In this document: piece after piece, positions 1 to 12,299 of the stretch | How positions within the stretch are numbered: position 1 is the first letter of the stretch | Layout of the letters: the number at the start of each line of letters is the position of its first letter | Origin: Hemileia vastatrix | Lineage: Eukaryota > Basidiomycota > Pucciniomycetes > Pucciniales > Zaghouaniaceae | Assembly (NCBI GenBank): GCA_030280995.1 | Contig: JASXTE010000009.1 | Location: 3,008,501-3,072,500 of the forward strand | DNA: 64,000 nt | Direction of reading: 5' to 3' | Position numbers and translations under genes: made by a program | The notes under the pieces: generated by a model | Told to the model about the DNA's origin: nothing | The model's database searches: none | What the model saw: only the letters and a program-made list of their open reading frames with translations

Positions 1-600
1 ATTTGATTGGATCAATTTTTTTTTTTTGGTAAAAGTGTCCAGCACAAGTTTGGCCAAACTTGTGCTGGACACTTTTATGAGGAAAACCTCACTTCTCTTA
101 AAAAACATACACCTTACCAAAAAAAATATTGATTGCATCAATTTACTTCCTTTTATAGCCTATTGATTTTTGGTTTTCCTTGAAATTTTTAGTCACTGGT
201 CTTGGCCAAAGTGTCCAGCAAAAGTTCAGCCAAACTTGTGCTGGACACTTTTCCAATTTGAATTCGGTAAGGTGCATGTTTTTTTATGAGAAGTGAGGTG
301 TTCCTCATAAAAGTGTCCAGCACAAGTTTGACCGAACTTGTGCTGGACACTTTTACCAAAGAAATTAGATAGCATCAATTATCTTCATTATATGGGCTAT
401 GTTTTTTTTGGTTTTCCTTGAAATTTTTAGTCACTGTTCTTGGCCAAAGTGTCTAGCACAAGTTTGGCTGAACTTATGCTGGAGACTTTTCTAATTTGAA
501 GTTGGTAAGGTGCATGTTTTTTTAAAAGAAGTGAGGTTTTCCTCATAAAAGTGTCCAGCACAAGTTCGGCCGAACTTGTTCTGGACACTTTACTCAAAAC
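1..600. repeat. Array of five ~46-bp palindromes
   Basis: Five copies of a nearly perfect inverted repeat lie at about 31-77, 208-252, 307-353, 445-490 and 546-591. The core is GTGTCCAGCACAAGTTTGG followed at once by its reverse complement, flanked by A-runs and T-runs. The first copy has about 23-bp arms and no loop; the others carry a few mismatches. The spacers also repeat: a segment resembling TTGGTAAGGTGCATG near 265 and 505 is the inverse of one near 100-120. No coding frame is present. It resembles a palindromic satellite or stacked foldback MITE ends. A decayed relative occurs at 12300-13048. Confidence 0.85.
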
Positions 601-1889
601 AGTTTGATGGATTCAATTGTATACATATTCCTTACCATTGTCTTTTGGTAAAGAGGGAAACCTTTATCTATTGGTAGTTGTTTTGGGAAAATTTTGAGTA
701 GTTGATATTTCCATTTTAAGGTAAAAGAGTAAAATAATTTTTGCGATTACTAGTAATTTATTTCCCTCAATATTTCTAAGATATTGGTTATAATTTTTAT
801 AACACCTATTCCTAATATTCCTCTTTGATTTGATTTTTTTTTAGTCCTGATTTAAAGGTTTTTACTATTTTATCAACCAAGCTTTACATCAATGTAAAAA
901 ATACCCTGATTAATCCTGCTATATTTTTTTGACTTTTCCTATTCAATAATAGCTCAAGTTAGAAACATATATCCATTATCTATTTTCTTTTTCAACTTAG
1001 TTATCTCAGTGGAAAATGTTCATCAATTACTATTCCATGATGTTTACAGAAAGTAACCTTTTACAAATCTGTAAAATACTTTAAAAAAATTGTGACTTTG
1101 GTAGTTGGTTATTAGATTTTATATGGCAATAATTTCAAATAATTTTATACTTTATTCATATGCTAAGATTCTTAAGTGTTTCTATTTCCAATTTATTATA
1201 TCAATTTAACTTTAACTAAGTTTAGACTAGGTTTGTGCCAGGGGGTGTCAGCACAGCCCAAACAAGCTCCTATCATAGAATAAATTAATTTTTTTTAATA
1301 ATTTTATATAATACTATTTAGTGTTAACTTTTTTTATCCCTTTTTTTTAAATTACCTTTTTCCTTTGTTTTTGTCCCCTATTTTTTATAACACATAAAGA
1401 TGCTGAAATTTCCAATAATAGATCCCTTTGTCATATTGCATGATGTCAATATTTACAAATTAATTTAAATATTTAAATTAATTAAACTTACATTCCCAAC
1501 TATTTACCCTTTGCGATTATCAAATTGGAAATTAGAAATTTTCTTTCTTTGTCATACTTTTAAGCCCCCAATGTTTGTGTCTAGTTACTTCCCTTTTACT
1601 ATTAACCCCATGATTATCATCAGACTATTTTACAATATTCTCGCTAGCTTGATGCCATTGTAAAAGAACCTCTATCAAAAAACTGCTTCTGGTAATATAT
1701 AAACCCTCTTGTTTTGTACCACATTTCTCAATTTGTTCATTTCTCTCAATTTTACTACTATTATCTTTTGGTTATCACATTTTTCTGTGTTTGTATAGCT
1801 TGAAAATACAAATAGTAATATATATTTTTTATCTCTTTATTACCTTGATATAAGAATTTTTCATTTTTTTCAAGTAATAAGTCATTAAA
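601..1889. other. AT-rich stretch without a gene
   Basis: I see no reading frame, RNA gene or clear repeat end here. Homopolymer T and A runs dominate. A short motif at about 1238-1251 resembles the Harbinger terminus found at 13232, but no partner end is visible. The last ~150 bp lead into the start codon of the pseudogene at 1890. Confidence 0.6.
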
Positions 1890-4303
1890 ATGCCTCGTGA
1901 TAAACAGAAACCTCCTTTATGTAAGATCTATTGCTTTATCTCTTATATCTTTTTAGACTAACTTTTCTTTTCCATTAATATATTTGATATATTAGCACCA
2001 AGTAGTTATTTGACGGAATCTCATCAGCATCCACAATTCGAATCCTTCAAACTCAAGAAACAACCACCTCTAGGCGTGTCTCCAAACCCCCCTTCTCCTG
2101 CCAACAAAAGGACGGAAATTACCCAATTTCAATATGGCAAGATACTTGAATTTGCTAAAGGCAAAACTGAAGAACTACTGTCAACTCTTAGCAAGAACCT
2201 TTGCCATATTATATTTTGAATGCCTAAAACAATGTGCTTGAATACATTTATGGCCTAGAAAAATTTAAGTAATTATTTTATATTAAATTCTTTAAACTCA
2301 GAAGGATAAATTATCGACCCTTTTTCTTTAAAATGTATTCAAATTCAGCTTATGAAAAAGGTATCATTACTCCTGATGATGTCATTATCATCAAAGATAA
2401 TGATGATAATAAAATACCTGACGCTGAAGGCTATGCATCAACATCTCGAGGGGGAGATAAGACTATTCTTCGATGCTCAAAAAAATGAGACTTTCTAGGG
2501 GCTCTAGTTTTGTCAGCGCTACTAAAACTCCTGCCAAGGATTCCTCTTACTCAGAATCTCAAAAATCTAAACAAACTAGCCAAAATGTGTCGAAAGGGTA
2601 TGTCATTTCTTTCATGAGTAATATAGCAATCAATTTCATATTAGTTTTTAAAGCTATCTCCAAATTGTTTACTTTCTTATATATTATTTCTTGTCTTTTT
2701 CTTATCTTTTAATCCAGCTCTAAAAACGAAGATCACTTTAAACCGTCAACTAATAGCAAATCTTGCTCTAATGAAGAAGAAGTAGAAGAAGATGGTGATG
2801 ATGAAGTCTCAAAATATGAAGCTTCTCTAACTCAAAAAGATGATGAAGCTAATTCTGCTGATGAGGTTCAGAAAACACCCAATGAAGAAATTGATCCACC
2901 TAGCCAGCCACACAAAAATACTTCAAGTTCAAAGAAACAGCTTATAGTTGCCGTATCTTCAAAATCTAAAATTGAAATTCCCAAAATCCTACTTTCTCTA
3001 TCATCATTGATAAGAATTGCTAATAACTCCCTTCCTTATAATCCAACAATGATTGGAAACTCAAAATTACAGAAGCAAGTAGCTGAAATCCATCAATTTT
3101 TTGAAGGTAGAATCAATGGTCAAAAGGTACTTAGGGCATGACCAGAATTTGATCAGTTATTTGAAATCCGTTTGTCTGCTTCTCTTGAGAAGCCACACAA
3201 ATTTTCGCACAAATTCAATTTTCTATGGATGAAATCTGCTCATGACAAAATGCTTACAAAAATTAATGAACTCTGTATGTATCGCTTACTTGAAGTTGGA
3301 TAATTTATTTTATGATAACTAATTGTTTTGTTATTTTTTTAGCTTTGGATTATCTTAATGTTGACACTTTTCAGATCTGGGTGGTCAATAATTTGAACTT
3401 TTAAAATTTGGAAAATTTTTGTAACTCTGAAGAACCAAACTCAAATAATCTATCTCCGTTTAAGAAGACTGATTGCCCTGAATCATCGATGATATGCATG
3501 CTATCAAGACTAGTTAGCCCAAGTGCTCACCAGCGTTCTTTTTGGGCATCCCTTGTTGCATCATCTCTTTATCTTGCTTCTCAAGAATTTACCCTTCCTG
3601 CTGAATAATTTGACTTCAATCCAGATTGTCCTATTGAACGTGCCCTACATATTCTAGCCCGTGTTACACATCTGAAAAGCAAAGTTTCCAATACATTCAA
3701 CAGCTCAACATCACAGCTAATTGCTAAAAATTATTCAATCACTCCCCTGTGCCAATTTAGAAACATAATAATCGATGTCATGATTTCAATAATTAGTTTA
3801 AAATCTAGATAGGCTGCTGCAAATATAAATCAAGCTGAAAGTAAGATACAACGACGTTCAAGGAATAAAAAAACAGATATGCATCAATTTGATGAGTCTC
3901 ATAATGATTCTATTCAGAAGATGAATCAAGAATATGCACACCATAAATATAAATCATTTACTTTTTAATTGGTTGATAGTGTTCATGGATTATTTCTTTC
4001 CTCACAGGACCACCGGCTTATGTCAGCTTCAGACTGTTTAGAATTCATAACACAACTCAGCCTCCTTAGAAAATACTGTGATAATAATAATCCGGGCAGT
4101 GAAAAAATCAGGGAAAACCTTAATTTTTATATCTTTAATATTATCAAACCCTTAATAGATAATTCTGGGCCTATGCCACTTAATTTTAATACTCCCACCA
4201 TGAGCCATATTGCTAAAGCAATGGCAGCTGATTTTCTTGATTATTGGAATATTATTAAGCCGAATTCTTCATTTTTCTCTATTGTTGACGTAATTAATAC
4301 ATA
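1890..4303 (+). pseudogene. Unrecognised multi-exon gene relic
   Basis: I do not recognise the product. A likely start is the ATG at 1890. The first exon ends at a GTAAGA donor near 1920, and an acceptor (ATATTAG) near 1996 restores the frame. Further intron-like joins are a GTATGT donor near 2598 to a TTTAATCCAG acceptor near 2716, and a GTATGT donor near 3275 to a TTTTTTAG acceptor near 3342. Both rejoin in frame. The decoded protein is Ser/Lys-rich with an acidic stretch around 2780-2830, then a more hydrophobic C-terminal part that ends at the TAA closing the frame at 4302. Frame-breaking stops occur near 2217, 3139, 3391, 3606 and 3966. Most could come from CAA or CGA by C-to-T change. 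No transposase, RT or protease motif is visible. It could be a transposon accessory gene or an old host gene. Confidence 0.55.
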
Positions 4304-6754
4304 ATCCTACTTCATGTAAATATATACTTTATCCTATTGCTAAATTTTTTTGTGTAACTCAAATTATTTATTTATGTGAGATTTATTACCCAATCTGAAT
4401 GAAGATGCTTAAACTATCAATAAATATTATTGTATAAATTTCTTACACCTTTTTGCTATTCATTAAATATTATTGCAATAATCATAACTCAAAATTATGA
4501 TGGATCAAAAATTTGAAAAAAAATTAAGAATACATTATAAGTCATTTTTCTCATAACACTATATATTTCTTCAAGATGGCAATACATCTTAGCATTTGTC
4601 GCAAATTTTAAGATAATTATTACAAAAAATTGAAACAGTTTTCTATCAATTCTTTTCAGCATGTTAAAAAGTTAAAAATATTAAGTGTAATGAATTTTTG
4701 CTCACAAATCATCAAAGCTTTTTCTTAAGTAGACTTTTCTTAATCTAATTTCTATAATTTTTATGTGCATAATTATCTTAATTATACTAATTATTCTCTA
4801 TGAAAAACTCCTGGAAATAATATTCAATTCATTTAATAATAGTAACATATATATGTACCATGATAAAATAATATCTAGACATTTAAATAATGAGAGGCCA
4901 TCATATTGGTATGAAATCATATTAAAGTGTCTTTGAAAAACTAGTTAAATTTAAAAAATATCTTTTTATCAGTGTCAATTATTTTGAAAAACAATATTTA
5001 CTCTACATTTTGATGATCTATAATTTAGCTTTCTGTATTTTGATTCATATTTTATATTGATTATTTTTTACACTTACAGATTAATGCATAGATATCAAAT
5101 TTCGTTCAATAATTTGGTAAAAAAGATATTTAATTCTTTCTATGAAAGCAAAAAAATTAAAGAAAGCAACTAGGGTACTCCTTATTAAGAACTCAAAAAT
5201 ATTATTTCTATAAATATTAAAACAAACTCTTTTTAGATTGCCATCCTTCTTGGTCATCCTTAAATGTCAATAATAAGTTATTTAAATGTTATTTTTCTTC
5301 TAAAATTTCATATGAATCAAATTCTACTTACATCTACCTTGATAGATCAAAATCAATAAAAATGTATCTACAATATTTTTTTTGGTTTTTAAGATTCATT
5401 CAATTCCAAGAAAAAGGAAATATTCTTCCACAACTCTTAAAATTAATTCAATGGATAAATATACAAACACTTTAAATAAATTTCTATTTGATTGTGTTAT
5501 ATTTATCTTAAAATATATTGAGGTCCACTCTCTGACAAAAGTAAAAGCCCTTTTATAATTATTAATATTTTATTATAATATAATAAAATTCACTTAAAAA
5601 TGATGTAGTAGTTTCTATTTTACATACTTGGTTTTATGAATTTAAAAAAAAAATTCAATTAGATATATAGAAATATCATCATAAAATTAAGCTTTTGGAA
5701 TTCTGCACCTTAATTAAAGATAGATGATGAAGGCTAATTCAAGATATACAATGAAATTTAAATTCATATTAATTAAATATTCCTCTTCTACAAGGTAAAT
5801 TTTAAAATTAGAATTAATTTTTATTGGAGATCTAAATTGATTGATAGATTCTTCATTATCAAGATATCTCATTTCCATTTATTGATTATTTCACTTCTAC
5901 TTTTGAAGTTATATGCTTTACTAAAATATAATTATGTGATCAAAAATATTCAATTTATCAAAAAAAAATCATAAGTCAAAGTAGTGTATAAATTTCAGTA
6001 AATTTAAGATTGAATAATGCCACTAAATTAATTCAAGTTAGATATGAAAGTGAATAATGAATGAGTCAAAGAAAAAAATTAATATTTAATTGTCCATTAA
6101 TTTTTTTTTATTTTTACTTAAATAAGAATAGAATAATACATGGTTTTACCTTAGTTATTAATAAGAAAAAACTTATTTCAAAAATTAGCAAATTTTAAAA
6201 AATTTTAAAAACAATATTAATAGTACAGATCTATTTATATTGGTGCATATGATCTTTTAGGACAGAAACTAAAAATATTGTATATTTTTAGTTTCCATTT
6301 GCAATAATTAAGCAAGTTACAAAGCTATATTTTGTTTCTTATATTTTAATATATTATATTTTATTTTACACATAGCAATGGTAATTTTTTATTGTAATAT
6401 GATTTTTCAATTTTTACATCCATTTTTTTCATACTTTTGTTGTTTTAGGTTTTTCACTAGATTATACATAATCATCAGTTTCATAAAAAGGTTTTATAGA
6501 CGTGTGTTTAAATATATCATTCTACCACTAATCTAAAACTATACCTGTACAATAAAATCACATTTTCACCTATCACTACTTAATGGTCTATTCCTTTTTT
6601 TATTAACATGTATATCAGAATCATTTTCTGTATTTAATTTTTTAATATCTTTAGTAACATTAAATATATAGTAATTCACTAACTTTTTTTTTAAATTAGT
6701 CTTTTCATTGTACTTAGAAAGTTTCATGATAAGAAATTTACATCTTTCTAACTC
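4304..6754. other. Very AT-rich stretch without a gene
   Basis: About 2.4 kb of low-complexity AT-rich DNA. All frames are closed by frequent stops, and I see no terminal repeats, tRNA-like or rRNA-like sequence. Confidence 0.6.
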
Positions 6755-7830
6755 TTAATTTGTATTTAAGTACTCAGAAATATCTATTTCAAACTCTTGG
6801 AGTTTTTTAAATGTATTGAAAAGTCTTGTACTAACTTGAATAGAAGAGCCAATGCGAGTGAATCCACCAATTTCATAACATTGTGAAGTGAAATGATTAA
6901 GAAGGTTTGCTGGCCATAGAATTGCTGTGATGCCATTAGTGGCCTCCATGTCTACTTTGCAAGCTATTTCACGAAAGCAAAGCTCTCCAACTTTTTGACT
7001 TTGTTGATTTGAGTCATAAGATTGATGAAGAGAATGTTTCTCAGTGTCTTTAGGCATGAGAAGTCCAAATGTATACTCTCTACGGTCTGAGTCACAGTGA
7101 GGACTATTCAAGAACCCGTTTCAATTTTAGCCTGTTGTCCAAGTAACATTGCCAGCAAATGGTTCTATTTCTTGATCATCAACATTTTCTCCAAACACAG
7201 GAACCTGAGCTTTTGACAGAGCTTTACTGCTTCTTGATACTTAACATTATATATATTTTGATAAAAAAATTTAAAGAATAACTCTATTTGCTCCATGCAA
7301 CGATCATACTCTTCCAAATCTAAGGGCTTAGAAGCATATTTACCTATAAAAGTAATTAAAATAATAATAGATTAAAACTATTCATAAATAAAACTATATA
7401 ATACTTATGAATTAATAGAGACTTTTTCCTATCTAAACACCTACCACCAACAAACATATTACCAAATCCACTACCATTTTTTGAGCTTTATTTTGTAAAA
7501 CTCCATGTTCACAATATGAAAAGTCTTTGATGCACTGAATTTTTGCTTCAAGCATGTTTAATTGAATGAGATCTTCAATAGAAAATGTTTTCACTATAAC
7601 ACTTGGAATCGAGGAGCGGATTGGATGGAAAATATAACAGCTAGAATTCAAAGTAAAATACTGTTCTGGATTAACTAAATTTTATTAAACTCCTAGAAAA
7701 ATATTTTGTCCTCTTTTTATCTGTCTCAATACCATAATTTTCAACAATAAGTAATGCATTCTTGATGTTTTTTGCACGCTTGTTGTTTAATTTTTTTCCT
7801 TGGCGGTGATTTTTCTTTATAAACAAACAT
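6755..7830 (-). pseudogene. Tet-like 2OG-Fe(II) oxygenase fragment
   Basis: The C-terminal half reads as a Tet-like 2-oxoglutarate/Fe(II) dioxygenase, a family greatly expanded in rust fungi and often found among their repeats. Visible features are the metal-binding HxD (His and Asp near 7098 and 7092, in PHCDSD), a distal His in LLNHFTSQ, and the Arg-containing FTRIGSSIQVSTRL block expected to bind 2-oxoglutarate. Upstream, SKAQVPVFGE and a basic N-terminal exon near 7690-7830 fit the family layout. An intron may separate 7433-7690 from the C-terminal exon (acceptor TTTTATAG near 7345). Two stops (TAA, TGA) lie near 7120-7130 and at least one frameshift lies near 7240, so this copy cannot encode a whole enzyme. 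The reaction (oxidation of a methylated base) is inferred from the family only. Confidence 0.68.
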
Positions 7831-9709
7831 TGTGAAGCCTGAATCTTGTAGTGTAGTGGATAAGAATTTAATTTAATTCAAAAATAAATAAAAAAGTGAA
7901 AAAGAATGCAATTGTTGAAATTAACACCTCCAAAAATAATCATTATATATTCTTAATAATAAATAAAAAATCATATCCAACGTGCATGTATAAAACATGA
8001 GTATTAGATGCATTTTAAATATTAATCAAGTATTTGGTATTAAAGCTTCATTTAATTGCTTAAATGTATAGTAATCTGCTGTATGCGTTGGGCACACGAG
8101 ATTCAACTATACCCTAAACATAAACAATTAAATGTGAAGCTTAAATCCAACGCCCAATTATTACAACAAATACAGCAATAATACATAAGTATGTGTTGAT
8201 TCTTTATTTAATTTTTCTCCATATATCAATAATATATCAAACCACCAGATATCCATAATTTATAATGTTGAAAGGTATAGTTTCCTTAAACAAGAATCAA
8301 CTATACCTCTACCATCAATAGAATTGCAGAAGGCCAATACAATAAATTATTGATATGTAGAAAAAAATTGATCCCATACACATGTGGATACTATGATATT
8401 TTATTTTATTTTATTATTTAATATATCATTATTGAGAATAATAAAAACTTTAAAAATGAAATAGTGAAAAAAGATATTCTTACTTGAAATTTTAAAAAAA
8501 AATCCTTGGGTAGAAGTTGATTGATCGATAAATGGACAACTAATCTGTTGATTTAAATTTTTAGGAATAGATTATTGTAGAAAAATAAGTATTTTTTTTA
8601 TTGAATGAAAAAAATGAAAAGAGAAAGACAAAACAATATAAAATTTGGATGCTAACCAAACAATTAGCTTTTTGCTTATACTATGACAAGTTAAAGATCA
8701 AGCTGCCAAGAGTTAAAAACAACCATCAGTTCTATTTTTTTTTTAAAAAGAGATTTACAAGGAGACTAAAAGACCAACAATCCAAGTTAGTAATCTGTAA
8801 ATAAGGTACTTTGGTGGCAAACCTAATGATTGAGAAAAATGGATTCACTAAAAGTTAAACATATATTTAAAGTGAAATTAATATTTTTACTTAAGAAACA
8901 AGTATAAGAGTCAAACCAAAATAAAAAACTCTTAAGTGGAACAGATGGAAAGCTAATTTTTTTAATAACCTGTCTATTGTAAGTGGAAGGAGAGAAGTAG
9001 AAAATTTTCCACTTGGATGAAAATTTACTTACAGTTATGCATATAGAAACACACAAATTACTGATGCCAGCTGCAAGGCATGCAGTTACTTGCATAAGGC
9101 ATATATGCAACAGGTTTTTGCACAGCAATATATTGTACAAATGAAGAAAAAAAAAATTCACATGCTTTTAATTAAAACTTACATATTGTTTTTAAAGCTT
9201 ATGTTTATAGGGTTTCACAATGTATTATTCAAGGAACCAAAGCCTCAGCTTGTTTTACACGGATGAAATTAATATTTATTTTCACTTACTTTTCAAATTC
9301 AATCCACTTATCCATATCATTTGTTCACATAAGGTTGGAAAACTAACCTTCAGCTGTTATGAACACCTTTTTTATCACTTATTATTTTTTTGCCACTAAG
9401 TTTAAATTTGGCTAAAAAAGTGTTAACAACCAAGCGTATATTTCTTAAAAACAATATGCACACAAAATCAGTATTTTTATATTTTAAACTTGTTAAAACT
9501 GGGTATATATGTTGTGGCATTTAAAAATATCCAATACCACTTTTTCTAGCTTTAATTTTTTATTATGTACATATACATTTCACACTGTCAAAAAATTAAT
9601 GCCAAATGGCACGTAAAAGAGTAGGGAAAATTTCAATATCTCAACACTCATATTATTTCTTATTAATTAAATCCAGCCTGGAGAACATAGCTGGTGGTTT
9701 ATTTTTTAT
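7831..9709. other. AT-rich stretch with a small foldback
   Basis: No coding frame is credible. An inverted repeat occurs at 8043-8058 (AAGCTTCATTTAATTG) and 8125-8142, followed by a second pair of inverted motifs around GGTATAGTTT and AACTATACC at about 8274-8317. These may be remnants of a small MITE. Confidence 0.5.
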
Positions 9710-10410
9710 AGTAGCCAATTTTTCTTAAAGCAACATCGGCTGCTCAAATCTCACATTAAAACCTCCCAGCCAGTGTTATCTGGCTGGGAGATGCGAAAAA
9801 CTGTTTGCAACCAAAGTCGCTACAAGCAACTTTGGCTGCTTTAAAAAAAGACTTGCAGCCAGTTTTATACTGGCTGCAAGTTATTAATATATATTAAAAA
9901 AGCGAGCAAAGTTGCTGCATGCAACTTTGCTTGCTTTTAAACACAACATCTTGCAGGCAGTTTTAAACTGCCTGCAATATATATTATAAATTTGACCAAA
10001 GCCACTTTTAGTGGCTTTGGTCATCTTTTTTCATATTTTTTATTAAACGCTGCCAGCTTAAAGCTGGCAGCAAAGTTATTTTTTTTTCTATCCTGAGCCA
10101 CTTCCTGTGGATCAGGTTATTTTTTTTTTTACTTTATTTTAAATAATTACCAGCCAGGCTTCCCCTGGCTGGTAGTAAATATTTTAAGCAGCCAATGTTG
10201 CTTAAAGCAACATTGGCTGCTCAATAACCTTAATACCTCCCAGCCAGTGTTATCTGGCTGGGAGATGAATAAAATATTATTGCAACCAAAGTTGCTACAA
10301 GCCACTTTGGTTGCTTTAAAAAAAGACTTGCAGCCAGTTTTATACTGGCTGCAAGTTATTAATATATAAAAATAAGCGAGCGAAGTTGCTGCATGCAACT
10401 TCGCTCGCTT
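9710..10410. repeat. Cluster of 14 GC-rich hairpins
   Basis: Fourteen separate hairpins stand in AT-rich DNA at 9763-9790, 9807-9839, 9852-9880, 9899-9937, 9951-9977, 9994-10022, 10049-10071, 10092-10116, 10148-10174, 10187-10221, 10237-10264, 10282-10314, 10327-10355 and 10374-10410. Stems are 10-17 bp with loops of 1-6 nt. The last has two 16-nt arms (AAGCGAGCGAAGTTGC and its complement) around a 5-nt loop. The order at 9763-9937 recurs at 10237-10410, so part of the cluster is a tandem duplication. At 10282-10410, both arms differ from the older copy in matching ways (for example GCAAAG versus GCGAAG), so pairing is kept. No protein frame crosses the cluster. Confidence 0.88.
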
Positions 10411-11664
10411 TTAAACCCAACATCTTGAAAAACAGAAAGAATGAATAATTATGTAATTTCTGAAATATCAAACTTCATGTTGAGATGATTATCCAAAATG
10501 AATCAGGAAGGGAAAAATTATGCTTTCAGTGAAAATTCAAAATAATAGTCAATATGAAAAAATAAAACAAAACCAAGTGTAGAGTACATGCAACTTGATC
10601 ATTTTGAGAGCATGAAAAAAGGATTTAAAAGGGTTGTGTTGAAAACTTTTTAGTGTTCTTGGCATGATGACTAAGTTTTGAGGATATAAATTTGTTCAGG
10701 AATTGTTGTTAAAGAAAGTAATGAAAAGCTCAAAATTTACTGGGGCACCATGTGTAAAAATTTGTATCAAAAAAGTGGGAGGGGAAAGTTGTGATGTGTG
10801 GTGAATTGGGAGGATCTGTAGATTGGTTGGCTGTGCTGTGGTTGGAAAATTTTCACTAAAGTAGGACATATTTTACCCCATGTTTAAGATCTCATGTACT
10901 AAATCAGCCATGTTTCATGGTGTGTTTATGTGGTGGTTTTCAAATGAAATCCACCCGGCATATTTCTTCAAGTTTGAGACCCCCTATTAAAAATTAGATG
11001 GGTAGAGGAGGAGGAAGAGATCCTTAAGAAGATGAATAAAATATTTTTTTAAAAATTTTTTACAGATAAATATTAAATTGAAATAAATTTTGTAAATATT
11101 TTTGTCATTATATTGGTTTCCACTTTTAAATGCAGTTACTATTTCACATGTACTCATACCAAAAATTGGGAAAGTGATTTATATAAGCATTAAATATTTA
11201 AATCGGAAAACTTGCATATTAATTTCCATAACAACCATTCAAGTTATACACTTTAAGGAATATTTTTATTTTTATATAAATATAAATATTTCTTTTAGTT
11301 GAGTAACTGAAGATTTTATTTTCAATAGCCTGTAGGTCTTATATTTTAGGTAAAATTTAAAAAATTATACAAAATTTAGTTTTGAAAAGACTTAATAGAT
11401 TACAAGTGAGAAGTGACTATAATCTTTTTAAAATTTGAAAATAGGAATGGCATTAGTTATTTCAATCCCTATAGCTATTAATATTTGTGATCAAAGAATT
11501 TGCTAAATTTATCTATTGTTACAATTATGTAGTAAAAGATATTATTATTGTAAATTAAATTTACTTTCATAATTTTATGGTTTATCTTTTGAATGCAAAG
11601 TAATGATTAGGTATGTTAAGGAATAATTTTCTTCCTCTAAATTTATAATAATATTGCATATTCA
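10411..11664. other. Stretch without a recognisable gene
   Basis: No supported coding frame, terminal repeat or RNA gene was seen. Short ATG frames present here lack any motif and are broken by AT-rich runs. Confidence 0.55.
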
Positions 11665-11917
11665 AAAGCTTATTTTGGATCAATATGTGCTCAATGGGTG
11701 CTCAATGAAGGATAAAATCATGGTTATAGTTGATCAACTTATGCATAACTTGAGATCAATTGAGGTTCATATCTGGACCAATCTGAGAATAAATGTAAAT
11801 CTAACTCTAATTTACTTATGTTTATAAAGTATTCATAAACCTGGCATAATTAAGGGACACTCTAAATTTCAAGAGAGGGGATTGCTAGCAATCCACCCCT
11901 AGATTACCCAAGGTGAA
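11665..11917. repeat. MITE-like repeat, copy A
   Basis: This ~250-bp segment is similar along its length to 26655-26898. Shared blocks are AGCTT...GATCAAT near the left, TGCATAA and CAATCTGAGAATAA in the middle, and AAGGGACACTCT near the right. The right end contains a palindrome (GGATTGCTAGCAATCC) followed by CACCCC, which resembles the subterminal palindrome of the CACTA-type MITE at 26287. No coding frame is present. Confidence 0.6.
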
Positions 11918-12299
11918 ACGCTTAGAGGGTAATGTTAAACCTTTAATAATTTTATTAAATACAGGTAAAAAATTATGAAAATGATTTGTTTTACATATAA
12001 TTAATTGATATCTAAAAGAAAAAAAAGCGATAAAAAGAAATAGGTTGAATAGAAGGGATTTTATATTAAATTAAAAATTTAAGCTAAATGCCTACTTTCA
12101 AGGCTCAGAAGAGGTGTTGGATAAAATGGGCACCATCTGGAATAAAATTGTACTTAATTTGATTTTTTGAAAAACTAAATGAAGTTTTCAGCTGATTTTT
12201 TTCCAATATTTAGTTGGAAACTTTTTCTATATAAAATTACTTCTAGTACCATGATTGACCAAATTACATCCTCATTTCCATATGTGGAATTGATCCCAT
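11918..12299. other. Spacer without a gene
   Basis: AT-rich spacer between the MITE-like repeat and the palindrome array. I see no feature in it. Confidence 0.5.

Noticed and set aside
1238..1262. Motif AGGGGGTGTCAG matching the Harbinger terminus
   Set aside because: Only 12 bp match, the TIR does not continue, and no inverse partner was found nearby.
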